From contig JAGWTZ010000035.1 in assembly GCA_028868695.1 (NCBI GenBank), positions 1-34,411 on the forward strand: a stretch of DNA of 34,411 bases, read 5' to 3'. The position numbers and the translations under genes were made by a program. Shown piece after piece: positions 16,560 to 24,873 of the stretch. Each line of letters begins with the position of its first letter. The first letter of the stretch is position 1. Under the pieces are notes generated by a model. It had not been told where the DNA came from and made no database searches. It saw nothing but the letters and a program-made list of their open reading frames with translations. This stretch comes from Alphaproteobacteria bacterium. GTDB taxonomy: Bacteria; Pseudomonadota; Alphaproteobacteria; Rhizobiales; Aestuariivirgaceae.

Positions 16560-17468
16560 TTAGGCGGCCAGCTCCGGCGGCGGGGCCATGGCGCCCGTCA
16601 TCAGGGCCACGGCATCCGACATCGAATATTCCTTCGGGTTGATCACGCAGAGCCTGCGGCCCAGGCGGTGAATGTGCACCCGGTCGCACACCTCGAACAC
16701 ATGCGGCATGTTGTGGCTGATGAGCACGATGGGCAGGCCGCGCTTGCGCACGTCCTTGATCAGCTCCAGCACGCGGCGCGATTCCTTCACGCCCAGCGCC
16801 GCGGTGGGTTCATCCATGATCACCACCTTGGAGCCGAAGGCTGCGGCGCGCGCCACGGCCACACCCTGGCGCTGGCCGCCGGAGAGGGTTTCCACCGCCT
16901 GGTTGATGTTCTGGATGGTCATCAGGCCAAGTTCTGACAGCTTGTCGCGGGCAAATTTCTGCATGCGTGCCCTGTCCGACATGCGGAAGACTGAACCAAG
17001 CACGCCCGGCTTCTTCCATTCGCGGCCGAGGAACATGTTGTCAGCAATCGAGAGGGCGGGAGAAAGCGCCAGGTTCTGATAGACCGTTTCAATGCCGGCG
17101 TTGGAGGCATCTTGCGGCGTGCGGAAATGCACCGGCTTGCCATCCAGCGTGATCTCGCCGTGGTCCGGCGTCACGGCGCCGCACAGCGCCTTGATGAGGG
17201 TGGACTTGCCAGCACCGTTGTCGCCGATCACGCCGAGGATTTCGCCGGGATAGAGGTCGAAATCCGCGCCATTCATGGCCACCACCTGGCCGTAGCGCTT
17301 GAGCAGGCCGCGGGCACGCAGGATGGGTTGCTGGTTTTCCAGGTTTGGCTTGTCCGGCGCCTTGCTTACCGCCTCGAAATGCACGGCGGGCGCTGGCAGC
17401 GGCTTTGCGCCTGATGGTTTGGCAGCCTTCTTCGGCGCGGCCTTTTTTGCCACTTTCTTCGCACTCAT
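16560..17468 (-). CDS. frcA: Sugar ABC transporter ATPase FrcA
   Basis: ATP-binding subunit, 302 residues, of a ribose/fructose-type importer (CUT2 family). It has one ABC domain, as FrcA does: Walker A GDNGAGKST (82-90), Q loop VYQNLAL, signature LSGGQRQGV, Walker B VVIMDEPTAALG and the H loop LISHNM. An unusual 48-residue N-terminal extension rich in Lys, Ala and Pro (KKVAKKAAPKKAAKP) precedes the domain. The ATG at 17468 has GGAGGG about 8 bases upstream and overlaps the frcC stop (ATGA). It pairs with the FrcC permease at the inner membrane. Confidence 0.92.
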   Translation of the reverse strand: MSAKKVAKKAAPKKAAKPSGAKPLPAPAVHFEAVSKAPDKPNLENQQPILRARGLLKRYGQVVAMNGADFDLYPGEILGVIGDNGAGKSTLIKALCGAVTPDHGEITLDGKPVHFRTPQDASNAGIETVYQNLALSPALSIADNMFLGREWKKPGVLGSVFRMSDRARMQKFARDKLSELGLMTIQNINQAVETLSGGQRQGVAVARAAAFGSKVVIMDEPTAALGVKESRRVLELIKDVRKRGLPIVLISHNMPHVFEVCDRVHIHRLGRRLCVINPKEYSMSDAVALMTGAMAPPPELAA

Positions 17469-18607
17469 TGTGAAGCCCTCCGCAACCATTGATCAAGCGC
17501 CACGGCGAAGATCACCAGGCAGCCCGCCGCAAAATATTGCCAATAGTCATCGACACCCGCGATGGCGAGGCCGGTTGTAAACACACCTACGATGAGGGCG
17601 CCCAGAACCGAGCCCGCGATGGAGCCGCGCCCGCCGAAAAGCGAGGTGCCGCCAATCACCGTGGCCGTGATGCTGTCCAGATTGATGGTTTCAAAGGCAA
17701 TGGGTGAGACAGAGCCCACGCGGCCGATGGAAACCCACGCGCCAAACCCAATGATCAGCCCCGCCAGGGTGTAAACACTCACAAGCGTCCACTTGGTCTG
17801 GATGCCGGTCAGCATTGCGGCGTCCGGGTCGTCGCCGATCGCGTGCACGTGCCGGCCCCAGGGCGTGCGGTAAAGCATGAACCAGACCAGTGCTGCCAGC
17901 ACCAGCAGCGCCAGCGTGCCGAGAATGATGGTGGCGTCGCCGTCCACAGGCGGTGTGTCGAAGGTCAGATGCACGCCATCCTTGAAGCCGAAATTGATGT
18001 TCTTGCCGAACCACAGCAGAGAGGGCGTCTTTTCCTCGAGATCCATCGCGCGGATGGATTGGGAACCGGTGTACCACAGCTTCAAGGCGTTGAAGACGTT
18101 GAGTGTGCCAAGAGTCACGATGAAGGGCGGGATCTTCACATAGGTTACCAGCGCGCCATTGATCCAGCCCATGGCAGTGGCGATAGCCATGCCCAGCGGC
18201 ACGGCGAGAATAACAGGAACGCCGCTTTCAACGGCCAGTTTGCCCATCACCATGGATGACACCACGAGGATCGCGCCCACCGAAAGATCAATGCCCGCAG
18301 TCAGGATGATGATGGTTTGCGCAATGGCCACAATGCCTGTCACCGTCACCTGCGCAAGAATGGTGGAGAGCGCATTGGTAGAGACGAAATTGTTGGGGCT
18401 GATGAGCAGCGCATTGACTGAAAACAGCAGGATCGATCCCAAGAGGATGAGTGCTGGAATGGAAGTGGGATATTCACGCAGGAACGCGCGCAGGCGGTAA
18501 AGCAAGCCATTGTTGCCGTCATCGAAGGACGCAACCGATTTGTCGGCCTCGTTCAGCTTGGCTTCAAAATCAGAAATGGTCTTGGTGGGCGATTGTTGGT
18601 CGCTCAT
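17465..18607 (-). CDS. frcC: Sugar ABC transporter permease FrcC
   Basis: Integral membrane subunit, 380 residues, of the CUT2 (ribose/xylose/fructose) importer family. A ~50-residue hydrophilic N-terminus is followed by about ten hydrophobic segments. Family-typical stretches include QTIIILTAGIDLSVGAI and VIGGTSLFGGRGSIAGSVLGAL near the C-terminus. The ATG at 18607 has AGGGAGA upstream; the longer frame extends into the leader. It lies 105 bases after frcB across a strong hairpin and overlaps frcA by 4 bases. Confidence 0.92.
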   Translation of the reverse strand: MSDQQSPTKTISDFEAKLNEADKSVASFDDGNNGLLYRLRAFLREYPTSIPALILLGSILLFSVNALLISPNNFVSTNALSTILAQVTVTGIVAIAQTIIILTAGIDLSVGAILVVSSMVMGKLAVESGVPVILAVPLGMAIATAMGWINGALVTYVKIPPFIVTLGTLNVFNALKLWYTGSQSIRAMDLEEKTPSLLWFGKNINFGFKDGVHLTFDTPPVDGDATIILGTLALLVLAALVWFMLYRTPWGRHVHAIGDDPDAAMLTGIQTKWTLVSVYTLAGLIIGFGAWVSIGRVGSVSPIAFETINLDSITATVIGGTSLFGGRGSIAGSVLGALIVGVFTTGLAIAGVDDYWQYFAAGCLVIFAVALDQWLRRASQ

Positions 18608-18658
18608 GGCCGTCTCCCTCTTCCGTGGTGTTCGGCGCTTCTGGCGGCGCCGGATACA

Positions 18659-18686
18659 CAAGGGGCGACAGTAATGCCGCCCCTTG
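18659..18686 (-). terminator. Intercistronic hairpin between frcB and frcC
   Basis: CAAGGGGCG and CGCCCCTTG form a perfect 9-bp stem with a 10-base loop and no T-tract after it. This placement is typical of elements that protect the 3' end of a binding-protein mRNA and lower expression of the permease genes. Confidence 0.55.
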
Positions 18687-18712
18687 GCCTATTGCAAGAC
18701 TAGATTAGGCGA

Positions 18713-19726
18713 TTAGCCCCAGCACTTCGCCAGGCCTTCCTTGGTGTCGATCGACTTGACACCCTGGGCCGGCTTGTCGGTGATGAGGTTAACGCCGGTG
18801 TTCATGAAGCTCAGGCCTTCGGTCGCCTTGGGCTTGGTGCCATCCTTGGCGAAGGCGGCAATGGCCTCAATGCCCTTGGAAGCCATGAGCAAAGGATATT
18901 GCTGCGAAGTGGCGCCGATCACGCCAGCCGCCACGTTCTTCACACCGGGGCAGCCGCCGTCAACCGAGACGATCAGCACGCCCTTTTCCTTGCCGGCCTT
19001 CTTCAGTGCATTGTAAGCGCCTTCGGCAGCCGGTTCATTGATGGTGTAAACCACATTGATGTTGGGCTCCTTGGCGAGAAGCGTTTCCATGGCCTTCTGG
19101 CCACCTTCTGGGTTGGCCTGCGAAGATTCATGGCCGACCACGCGCGGATCCTTTTCAGAACCCATGACCTTCAGGTCCGGAACGTCGATGCCAAAGCCCT
19201 TGAGGAAGCCGGTGTCGCGCAGAACGTCAACCGAGATGTTGTCCTTGTTGATGTCGAGCATGGCGATCTTGGCATCCTTGGCCTTGTCACCGAGCTGGGC
19301 CTTGGCCCAAGAGCCAATCAGCGTGCCAGCTTCAAAGTTGTCGGTGGCGAAGGTGATGTCCTGGGCGTCCTTGTCGCCCAGCGGGGTGTCGAGCGAGATC
19401 ACCAGGATGCCCTTTTCGCGGGCCTTCTTGAGGGCCGGACCAACCGAGTCGTTCGACGGGGTGATCAGGATGCCCTTGGCGCCGGCGGCGATGCAGTTTT
19501 CAATGGCGGTGATCTGCGGGGCAGCGTCGCCATCCTTCACGCCAGCGAAGGACTTCAGGTCAACGCCAGCATCCTTGGCACCCTTTTCAGCGCCTTCCTT
19601 CATCTTCACGAAGAAGGGATTGGTGTTGTTCTTGGTGATGAGGCAGGCCGAAGTGCCGGCCATGGCGGTGGTGGCAAAGCCGGTCAGAGCGACGCCGACC
19701 AGAGCAGCTTTCACGATTGATTTCAC
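18713..19726 (-). CDS. frcB: Periplasmic sugar-binding protein FrcB
   Basis: Sugar-capturing subunit, 337 residues, of the frc importer, of the ribose/fructose-binding type (periplasmic-binding-protein-like I). A signal peptide ([23 protein letters not shown]) with cleavage after AMA precedes [23 protein letters not shown], the family's N-terminal sugar-binding region. [11 protein letters not shown] and the two-lobed repeat pattern follow. I chose GTG at 19726 because GGGAGA lies about 7 bases upstream and the signal peptide begins there; the ATG at 19741 sits in the ribosome site. It is the promoter-proximal gene of the operon and faces the ROK regulator across a large palindrome. Confidence 0.92.
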   Translation of the reverse strand: MKSIVKAALVGVALTGFATTAMAGTSACLITKNNTNPFFVKMKEGAEKGAKDAGVDLKSFAGVKDGDAAPQITAIENCIAAGAKGILITPSNDSVGPALKKAREKGILVISLDTPLGDKDAQDITFATDNFEAGTLIGSWAKAQLGDKAKDAKIAMLDINKDNISVDVLRDTGFLKGFGIDVPDLKVMGSEKDPRVVGHESSQANPEGGQKAMETLLAKEPNINVVYTINEPAAEGAYNALKKAGKEKGVLIVSVDGGCPGVKNVAAGVIGATSQQYPLLMASKGIEAIAAFAKDGTKPKATEGLSFMNTGVNLITDKPAQGVKSIDTKEGLAKCWG

Positions 19727-19838
19727 GTTTGTTTCTCCCATGGAGCCCCGAGGGGCGGACATTCAGTTTTCAAATGATGGGCGGCGAGTTTTGACACATT
19801 CCCCGCCCGTCATTTTCAATCATGTGCCGAAATTAATG

Positions 19839-19883
19839 GAGCTGTCAATAAATAAATCGGGGTGATTTATTTATTGACAGCTC
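19839..19883. promoter_or_regulatory. 45-bp perfect inverted repeat, operator for frc/ROK
   Basis: Two 20-bp arms (19839-19858 and 19864-19883) are exactly complementary around a GGGGT centre. Each arm contains AATAAATAAAT next to TGTCA, and each carries TTGACA, so it can serve as the -35 box of leftward frcB and rightward regulator promoters. A leftward -10 candidate, CATGAT, is 18 bases away. It is very AT-rich against a GC-rich background. It is most simply the ROK repressor's operator; the arms are seen, the binding is inferred. Confidence 0.75.
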
Positions 19884-19953
19884 ATTTGGCATGCGAGAAG
19901 GTCAGTGCAAGCTGTTTGAAACAAGCCGGAAAAACCGGCGGCGGGAAATTCAC

Positions 19954-21171
19954 GTGCGGATTGATCAGATCATAGGCAAGGAAGCGCTGAAGGAAGCCCG
20001 CGGCACAAACCAGATGGGCGTCCGCCTGTATAATGAGCGGCTGGTGCTGTCGCTGATCCGCCGTCATGGCATGTTGCCGAAGGCCGAGCTGGCGCGCCTC
20101 ACCGGGCTTTCGGCCCAGACCACCTCGGTCATCGTCCGGCAACTGGAGAAGGACGGGCTGGTCATGAAAGGCGAGCCGCAGCGCGGCAAGGTGGGCCAGC
20201 CACTGGTGCCTTTCGCGCTCAACCCCGATGGCGCCTTCTCGGTAGGCCTCAAAGTGGGCCGCCGCTCGGGTGATCTGATGCTCATTGACTTGTCTGGCGC
20301 GCGGCGCGGCATGGTGCATCAGCCCTATCATTTTCCCACGCCTGCGGAGTTTCTGGATTTCGCCCGCGAAGGCATGGCCAAGCTGCTCACGGATTTCACT
20401 CCAGCCATGCGCAAGCGCATTTCCGGCCTGGGCATTGCCGCGCCTTTTGAATTGTGGAACTGGGAAGCGGAAGCAGGCGCGCCCCATGAGGTGCTGGAAA
20501 AATGGCGCGGCTTCGACCTGATGGGCGAAGTGGCCAAGCTGTTCGACTTTCCGGTTTTTCCCTGCAATGACGCCACCGCCGCCTGCGCTGCCGAACTGTT
20601 GTTCGGCAATGGCCAGAGAGCGGCGGATTTCGCCTATTTCTACGTGGGCTATTTCATTGGCGGCGGGCTGGTGCTGAACGGCAGCCTGGTGCAGGGGCGC
20701 AGCGGCAATGCCGCGGCCTTTGGCTCCATTCCCGTGCCTAAGGCCGAAGGCGGGGCACAACAGCTCATTCAATGCGCCTCATTCTATTCGCTGGAACTGG
20801 CGCTCAACCGCTCAGGCCAGAACGCCAGCATCATGTGGCAGGCGGAGGAAGACTGGTCCGCCATCGGCAAGGCGCTTGATGAATGGCTGCCGGGTGCTGC
20901 GGCAGGCCTCTCTGACGCCATGCTTGCCGTGGCCGCGGTGACTGAATGTTCTGAAGTGATCATTGATGGCGCCATGCCGCCAGCAGTGCGGGCGCGGCTT
21001 GTCTCCGCCGTGCAACAGGCCTTGCTGAAGGCCACCCGCAGTGGCATCACCCCCTTTCATGTCCGTGAAGGCGGCATCGGACGCGATGCGCGTGCCCTGG
21101 GTGCCGCTGCCCTGCCGCTGTTCGCCAATTTCGTGATTGACCGCGACGTTCTGTTCAAAGAGGCCCTGTGA
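19954..21171 (+). CDS. frcR: ROK-family transcriptional regulator (FrcR-like)
   Basis: Repressor-like protein, about 405 residues from the GTG at 19954 (an ATG at 19891 would give 426). A winged helix-turn-helix (about residues 20-85, with KAELARLTGLSAQTTSVIVRQLEKDGLV) precedes a ROK sugar-sensing domain. The ROK zinc motif (CxCGxxGCxE) and the sugar-kinase phosphate loop are both missing, so it is purely regulatory. I prefer the GTG because GGCGGGAAA precedes it and the ATG lies too close to the -35 box in the palindrome. It is divergent from frcB and most likely binds the 45-bp repeat. The fructose ligand is inferred from context. Confidence 0.85.
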   Translation: MRIDQIIGKEALKEARGTNQMGVRLYNERLVLSLIRRHGMLPKAELARLTGLSAQTTSVIVRQLEKDGLVMKGEPQRGKVGQPLVPFALNPDGAFSVGLKVGRRSGDLMLIDLSGARRGMVHQPYHFPTPAEFLDFAREGMAKLLTDFTPAMRKRISGLGIAAPFELWNWEAEAGAPHEVLEKWRGFDLMGEVAKLFDFPVFPCNDATAACAAELLFGNGQRAADFAYFYVGYFIGGGLVLNGSLVQGRSGNAAAFGSIPVPKAEGGAQQLIQCASFYSLELALNRSGQNASIMWQAEEDWSAIGKALDEWLPGAAAGLSDAMLAVAAVTECSEVIIDGAMPPAVRARLVSAVQQALLKATRSGITPFHVREGGIGRDARALGAAALPLFANFVIDRDVLFKEAL

Positions 21172-21599
21172 TGCTCAAAGGTTTGAACCCCCTGCTTGGC
21201 CCCGAGCTGCTCAAGGTGCTGCGCGCCATGGGCCATGGTGATGAAATCGCCATTGTTGACGGCAACTATCCCGCCGACACTGACGCCAAGCGGCTGGTGC
21301 GGATGGATGGCCATTCGGCCACCGCCATTCTTGATGCCATTCTCTCGGTGATGCCGCTGGATGAAATGGTGCCGGATTGCGCCTTCCGCCCCGCTGCCTA
21401 TCTCGACCCCACGCGCATGGAGCCGGTGTTTGTGGAATTCGAGGCCATCGTCAAGAAGTGGGAACCCAAGCGCCACATCACCACACTGGTGGGGGCTGAT
21501 TTCTACAACAGGGTGAAAGGCTGCTATGCCATCGTGGCCAGCAGCGAGCCGCGGCTTTACGGCAACATCGTTCTCAAAAAGGGCGTGATCCACCCTTGA
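21171..21599 (+). CDS. RbsD/FucU-family sugar mutarotase
   Basis: Protein of 142 residues that probably interconverts sugar anomers (pyranose/furanose or alpha/beta) in the cytosol. The family signature MGHGDEIAIVDGNYPA with its conserved His lies at about residues 20-35, and the C-terminal Tyr-rich FYNRVKGCYAIVASSEPRLYGN is the active-site edge. It matches the FucU length. It starts at the ATG sharing one base with the ROK regulator stop (TGATG), so the two are co-translated. Mutarotation of the incoming sugar fits the neighbouring uptake operon; which sugar is unknown. Confidence 0.88.
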   Translation: MLKGLNPLLGPELLKVLRAMGHGDEIAIVDGNYPADTDAKRLVRMDGHSATAILDAILSVMPLDEMVPDCAFRPAAYLDPTRMEPVFVEFEAIVKKWEPKRHITTLVGADFYNRVKGCYAIVASSEPRLYGNIVLKKGVIHP

Positions 21600-21630
21600 T
21601 CTTTGGCCCGCATGGCCCGATGACACGGCC

Positions 21631-22728
21631 ATGATCATCCTTGCCATCGACACCTGCTTTGCACGTTGTGCCGCCTGTCTGTTTGACAGCGTGGCCGGCC
21701 GGGTGCTGGCTGAGCGAGAAGCCTTCATGGAGCGCGGGCATGCCGAGGCCCTGGCGCCGATGGTGCAGGGCCTGCTTGGCAAGGCCGGCCTCGCTGCCAG
21801 CGCGGTCGACAGGTTGGCGGTGACCACCGGGCCAGGCACCTTCACCGGCCTGCGCATTGGCCTCAGCTTCGCCAGAGCCTTTGGGCTGGCCAATGCCGTG
21901 CCCGTGGTGGGCCTCGACAGCTTGCGCGCCACAGGGCTGGCTGCGCGGGACAGTTCCACATCCTGGCTGGTGGTGCACAAGGCCGGGCAGAGTGGCTTCC
22001 ATTATGTCTGGCGCGGCCAAGGGGATGAACCACCCCGGCTGCAGACACCCAAAGAGATTGTTGCGACACTAGGCACCGGGCCGGCCCTCGTTCTGGGCAC
22101 GGGAGCGGAAGACGTGGTGGCGCTCACAAAGCCCGGCAAATTGGTGCTGCAGAAGGAGATGGACCTGCCTGTGCTGCGGTTGCTGGCCATCCACGCCGCG
22201 CACGCGCCTGTGCCTGCTTCCATGCCAGAGCCGGTTTACATCCGCGGGGCAGATGCCAAGCTGCCTGTGGCGGCGGCGCTGGCCCTGCGCGCGGGCACCG
22301 CGGCTGATTGTGCCGCGCTGTCACGCCTGCATCAGGCCTGCTTCCCGCATGGCTGGAGCAGCGAAGACATCACCGCCATGCTGGCAGTTCCGGGCACGCA
22401 AGCCCTGGTTGGCGAAAGCGATGGTGCAATCACCGCCATGCTGATCATCCGGGCCGTGGTGGATGAAGCGGAAATCCTGACCCTGGCCGTGGCGCCGTTG
22501 CGGCGGCGGCTGGGGCATGGCGCAAGACTGCTGGCAGCGCTTGATGCTTTGGCCCATGAGCGCGGCATCCGCAGCCTGTTTCTCGAAGTGGCGGAAGACA
22601 ATGCGGCGGCGCAGGCGCTTTATGCGAGCGCGGGCTATTCGGTCTCTGGCCGGCGCAAGGGATACTACGCGCGAGGCGGCGGGCTTTTTGCCGATGCCTT
22701 GATGATGAAAAGGGAAGTGCTGGCGTGA
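21631..22728 (+). CDS. tsaB-rimI: Fused TsaB-RimI protein
   Basis: One uninterrupted frame of 365 residues joins two normally separate proteins. Residues 1-~210 are TsaB, partner of TsaD in making the tRNA t6A37 modification, with the TTGPGTFTGLRIGL signature and the usual PVYIRGADAKL end. Residues ~220-365 are a GNAT acetyltransferase of the RimI type (N-acetylation of ribosomal protein S18), with acetyl-CoA loop RRRLGHGARLL and the SLFLEVAEDNAAAQALYASAGY segment. No stop or alternative start separates them. It overlaps plsC by 4 bases (GTGA). The separate identities are strong; the fusion could alternatively reflect a lost stop codon. Confidence 0.9.
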   Translation: MIILAIDTCFARCAACLFDSVAGRVLAEREAFMERGHAEALAPMVQGLLGKAGLAASAVDRLAVTTGPGTFTGLRIGLSFARAFGLANAVPVVGLDSLRATGLAARDSSTSWLVVHKAGQSGFHYVWRGQGDEPPRLQTPKEIVATLGTGPALVLGTGAEDVVALTKPGKLVLQKEMDLPVLRLLAIHAAHAPVPASMPEPVYIRGADAKLPVAAALALRAGTAADCAALSRLHQACFPHGWSSEDITAMLAVPGTQALVGESDGAITAMLIIRAVVDEAEILTLAVAPLRRRLGHGARLLAALDALAHERGIRSLFLEVAEDNAAAQALYASAGYSVSGRRKGYYARGGGLFADALMMKREVLA

Positions 22729-23495
22729 GCGTCTTGCGCGCCAGCCTGATCGCGCTTGCCTTCCTTGCCGTCACCCTGCCGCTCATGCCCCTGCAATGGC
22801 TGCTGGCGAAAGTTCGCTCGCCGCTGGCACGGAAGCTGCCGCATTTCTATCACCGGCTGGTATGCCGCTTGCTGGGGGTGAGCCTGCATGTCGAGGGAAA
22901 GGTGCCAGCCTCAGGTTTGCTTGCTGCCAATCATGTCTCGTGGCTCGATATTCCGGTGCTCTCGGCAGTTCTGCCGGTTACTTTCGTGGCCAAGAAAGAG
23001 GTGGGGCGCTGGCCGTTCTTTGGCAGCCTGGCGCGGCTGCAGGGCAGCGTGTTTGTGGACCGCGAGAGCCGCCAATCCACAGGCCCATCGCGCAGTGAGA
23101 TGGCGAGCCGCCTCAAGGCCGGCGAGGCGGTGGTGCTGTTTCCGGAAGGCACCTCCCACACCGGACGCGGCGTCAAGCCGTTCAAATCAACTTTCTTTGG
23201 TGCGGTTGAGCATCATGCCGTGGCTGTCATTCCGGTGACGCTGATCTACCAGCAGCATCATGGCCTGCCGCTGACCTTGCGGCAAAGGCCGCGGCTCGCC
23301 TGGTATGGCGACATGGAGCTGCTTCCGCATCTTTGGCAACTTTTGAAAGGCGGGCCAGTGGCCGTCACCATCCTTTTCCACGATGAACTGCGCGCTGAGG
23401 CCTTTGGCAACCGCAAGGCGCTGGCGCGGGAGGCGGAACGGCACGTCAAGGCCGGGCTTTCGCAAAAGCTTCACGCGAGGCCCAAAATCGGCTAG
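22725..23495 (+). CDS. plsC: 1-acyl-sn-glycerol-3-phosphate acyltransferase
   Basis: Inner-membrane enzyme of 256 residues that acylates lysophosphatidate to phosphatidate in phospholipid synthesis. A hydrophobic N-terminal segment (about 5-25) anchors it. The catalytic NHxxxxD motif is NHVSWLD (69-75), and the substrate-binding FPEGTS motif is at 139-144. The GTG start overlaps the tsaB-rimI stop, so it is translationally coupled. It precedes miaB by about 10 bases in a long co-directional run. The length and motifs are normal for PlsC. Confidence 0.93.
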   Translation: MSVLRASLIALAFLAVTLPLMPLQWLLAKVRSPLARKLPHFYHRLVCRLLGVSLHVEGKVPASGLLAANHVSWLDIPVLSAVLPVTFVAKKEVGRWPFFGSLARLQGSVFVDRESRQSTGPSRSEMASRLKAGEAVVLFPEGTSHTGRGVKPFKSTFFGAVEHHAVAVIPVTLIYQQHHGLPLTLRQRPRLAWYGDMELLPHLWQLLKGGPVAVTILFHDELRAEAFGNRKALAREAERHVKAGLSQKLHARPKIG

Positions 23496-23505
23496 CTGAC
23501 GGCCC

Positions 23506-24846
23506 ATGAACAAGACCGTGCACATCAAGACCTATGGCTGCCAGATGAATGTCTATGATTCATCGCGGATGCGCGATGTGCTGGCGCCGCTTGGCTATGC
23601 CGAAACCGATATGGCCGAGGGCGCCGATCTGGTGATCCTCAACACCTGCCACATCCGGGAAAAGGCGGCCGAAAAAGTCTATTCCGAACTGGGCAAACTG
23701 CGCGAAATGAAGGAGGCGCGGGCCGCACAGGGCAAGGAGATGCTGATTGCCGTGGCCGGCTGCGTGGGCCAGGCCGAAGGGCAGGAAATCACCCGCCGCA
23801 ACAAGGCGGTGGATCTGGTGTTTGGGCCGCAGACCTATCACCGGCTGCCCGAGCTGCTGGGGCAGCGGCAGGCAACAGGCCGCGCCGCGGTGGAAACCGA
23901 ATTCGCTGCCGAACGCAAATTTGAAGAGCTGGTCGAAAAACCGCAGGCCCAGGGCAGTGTTGCCGCCTTTCTCACCATCCAGGAGGGCTGTGACAAGTTC
24001 TGCACCTTCTGCGTTGTGCCTTACACGCGCGGCGCGGAGTTCTCGCGGCCGGTGGCGCAAATCCTGCAGGAGGCGGCCAAGCTGGCGGCGCGCGGGGTGC
24101 GCGAGGTGACCCTGCTGGGCCAGAACGTCAATGCCTATCGCGGCGAGGGCGGCAACGGCCCGGAGAGCCTTGCCCGGCTTGTCGCCCGGCTGTCACAGAT
24201 TCAGGGCATAGAACGTATCCGCTATGTCACCAGCCACCCGCGCGACATGACTGACGATCTCATTGCCGCGCATGGCGCAAATGAAAAACTGATGCCCTAT
24301 CTGCACCTGCCCATCCAGGCCGGAAATGACCGCATCCTCAAGGCCATGAACCGTGGCCACACGGTGGCCGACTATCTGCGGCTGGTGGACAAGGTGAAGG
24401 CGGCGCGGCCCGACATTGCCCTTTCGGGTGATTTCATCGTGGGCTTCCCGGGCGAGAGCGAGGCCGAATTTGCCGGCACGCTGCAGGTGGCGCGTGAGGT
24501 GGGCTATGCCTCGGCCTACACCTTCAAATACTCACCACGCCCCGGCACGCCAGCCGCGGCGCGCGCAGATCAGATTGAAGAACCCGTCAAAGACCAGCGG
24601 CTTGCCGCGCTGCAGGCCCAAATCCTGGAACAAACCAAGGCGTTCAACGCCTCCTGCGTGGGCCGGGAACTGCCGGTGCTTCTGGAAAAGCCGGGCCGCC
24701 ATGACGGCCAGCTGATCGGCCGCTCGCCCTATCTGCAATCGGTCCATGTTGCTGCCCAGAATTTGAGCATCGGGCAAATTGCCAATATCTCCATCAAATC
24801 AGTTGGCCCCAACAGCCTTTCAGGGCAATATGTGGGCCAGATTTGA
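23506..24846 (+). CDS. miaB: tRNA-2-methylthio-N6-dimethylallyladenosine synthase
   Basis: Radical-SAM methylthiotransferase of 446 residues that converts i6A37 in tRNA to ms2i6A37. The N-terminal UPF0004 domain holds three cysteines for the auxiliary cluster (YGCQMN, NTCHIRE, AGCVGQ). The radical-SAM cluster motif CDKFCTFC is at 162-169, with PYTRGxEFSR following. A C-terminal TRAM domain (about 375-440) binds tRNA. The TsaB neighbour also serves position-37 modification, so two such steps are encoded side by side. The ATG at 23506 gives the standard family start [15 protein letters not shown]. Confidence 0.97.
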   Translation: MNKTVHIKTYGCQMNVYDSSRMRDVLAPLGYAETDMAEGADLVILNTCHIREKAAEKVYSELGKLREMKEARAAQGKEMLIAVAGCVGQAEGQEITRRNKAVDLVFGPQTYHRLPELLGQRQATGRAAVETEFAAERKFEELVEKPQAQGSVAAFLTIQEGCDKFCTFCVVPYTRGAEFSRPVAQILQEAAKLAARGVREVTLLGQNVNAYRGEGGNGPESLARLVARLSQIQGIERIRYVTSHPRDMTDDLIAAHGANEKLMPYLHLPIQAGNDRILKAMNRGHTVADYLRLVDKVKAARPDIALSGDFIVGFPGESEAEFAGTLQVAREVGYASAYTFKYSPRPGTPAAARADQIEEPVKDQRLAALQAQILEQTKAFNASCVGRELPVLLEKPGRHDGQLIGRSPYLQSVHVAAQNLSIGQIANISIKSVGPNSLSGQYVGQI

Positions 24847-24873
24847 GTCCCGGATGAAAGGAGCCTTCCCCTT

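Noticed and set aside
19891-19953. Earlier ATG start for the ROK regulator
   Set aside because: It lies about 12 bases from the TTGACA in the palindrome, likely upstream of the transcription start, and has no ribosome site; the GTG at 19954 is better placed, though not certain.
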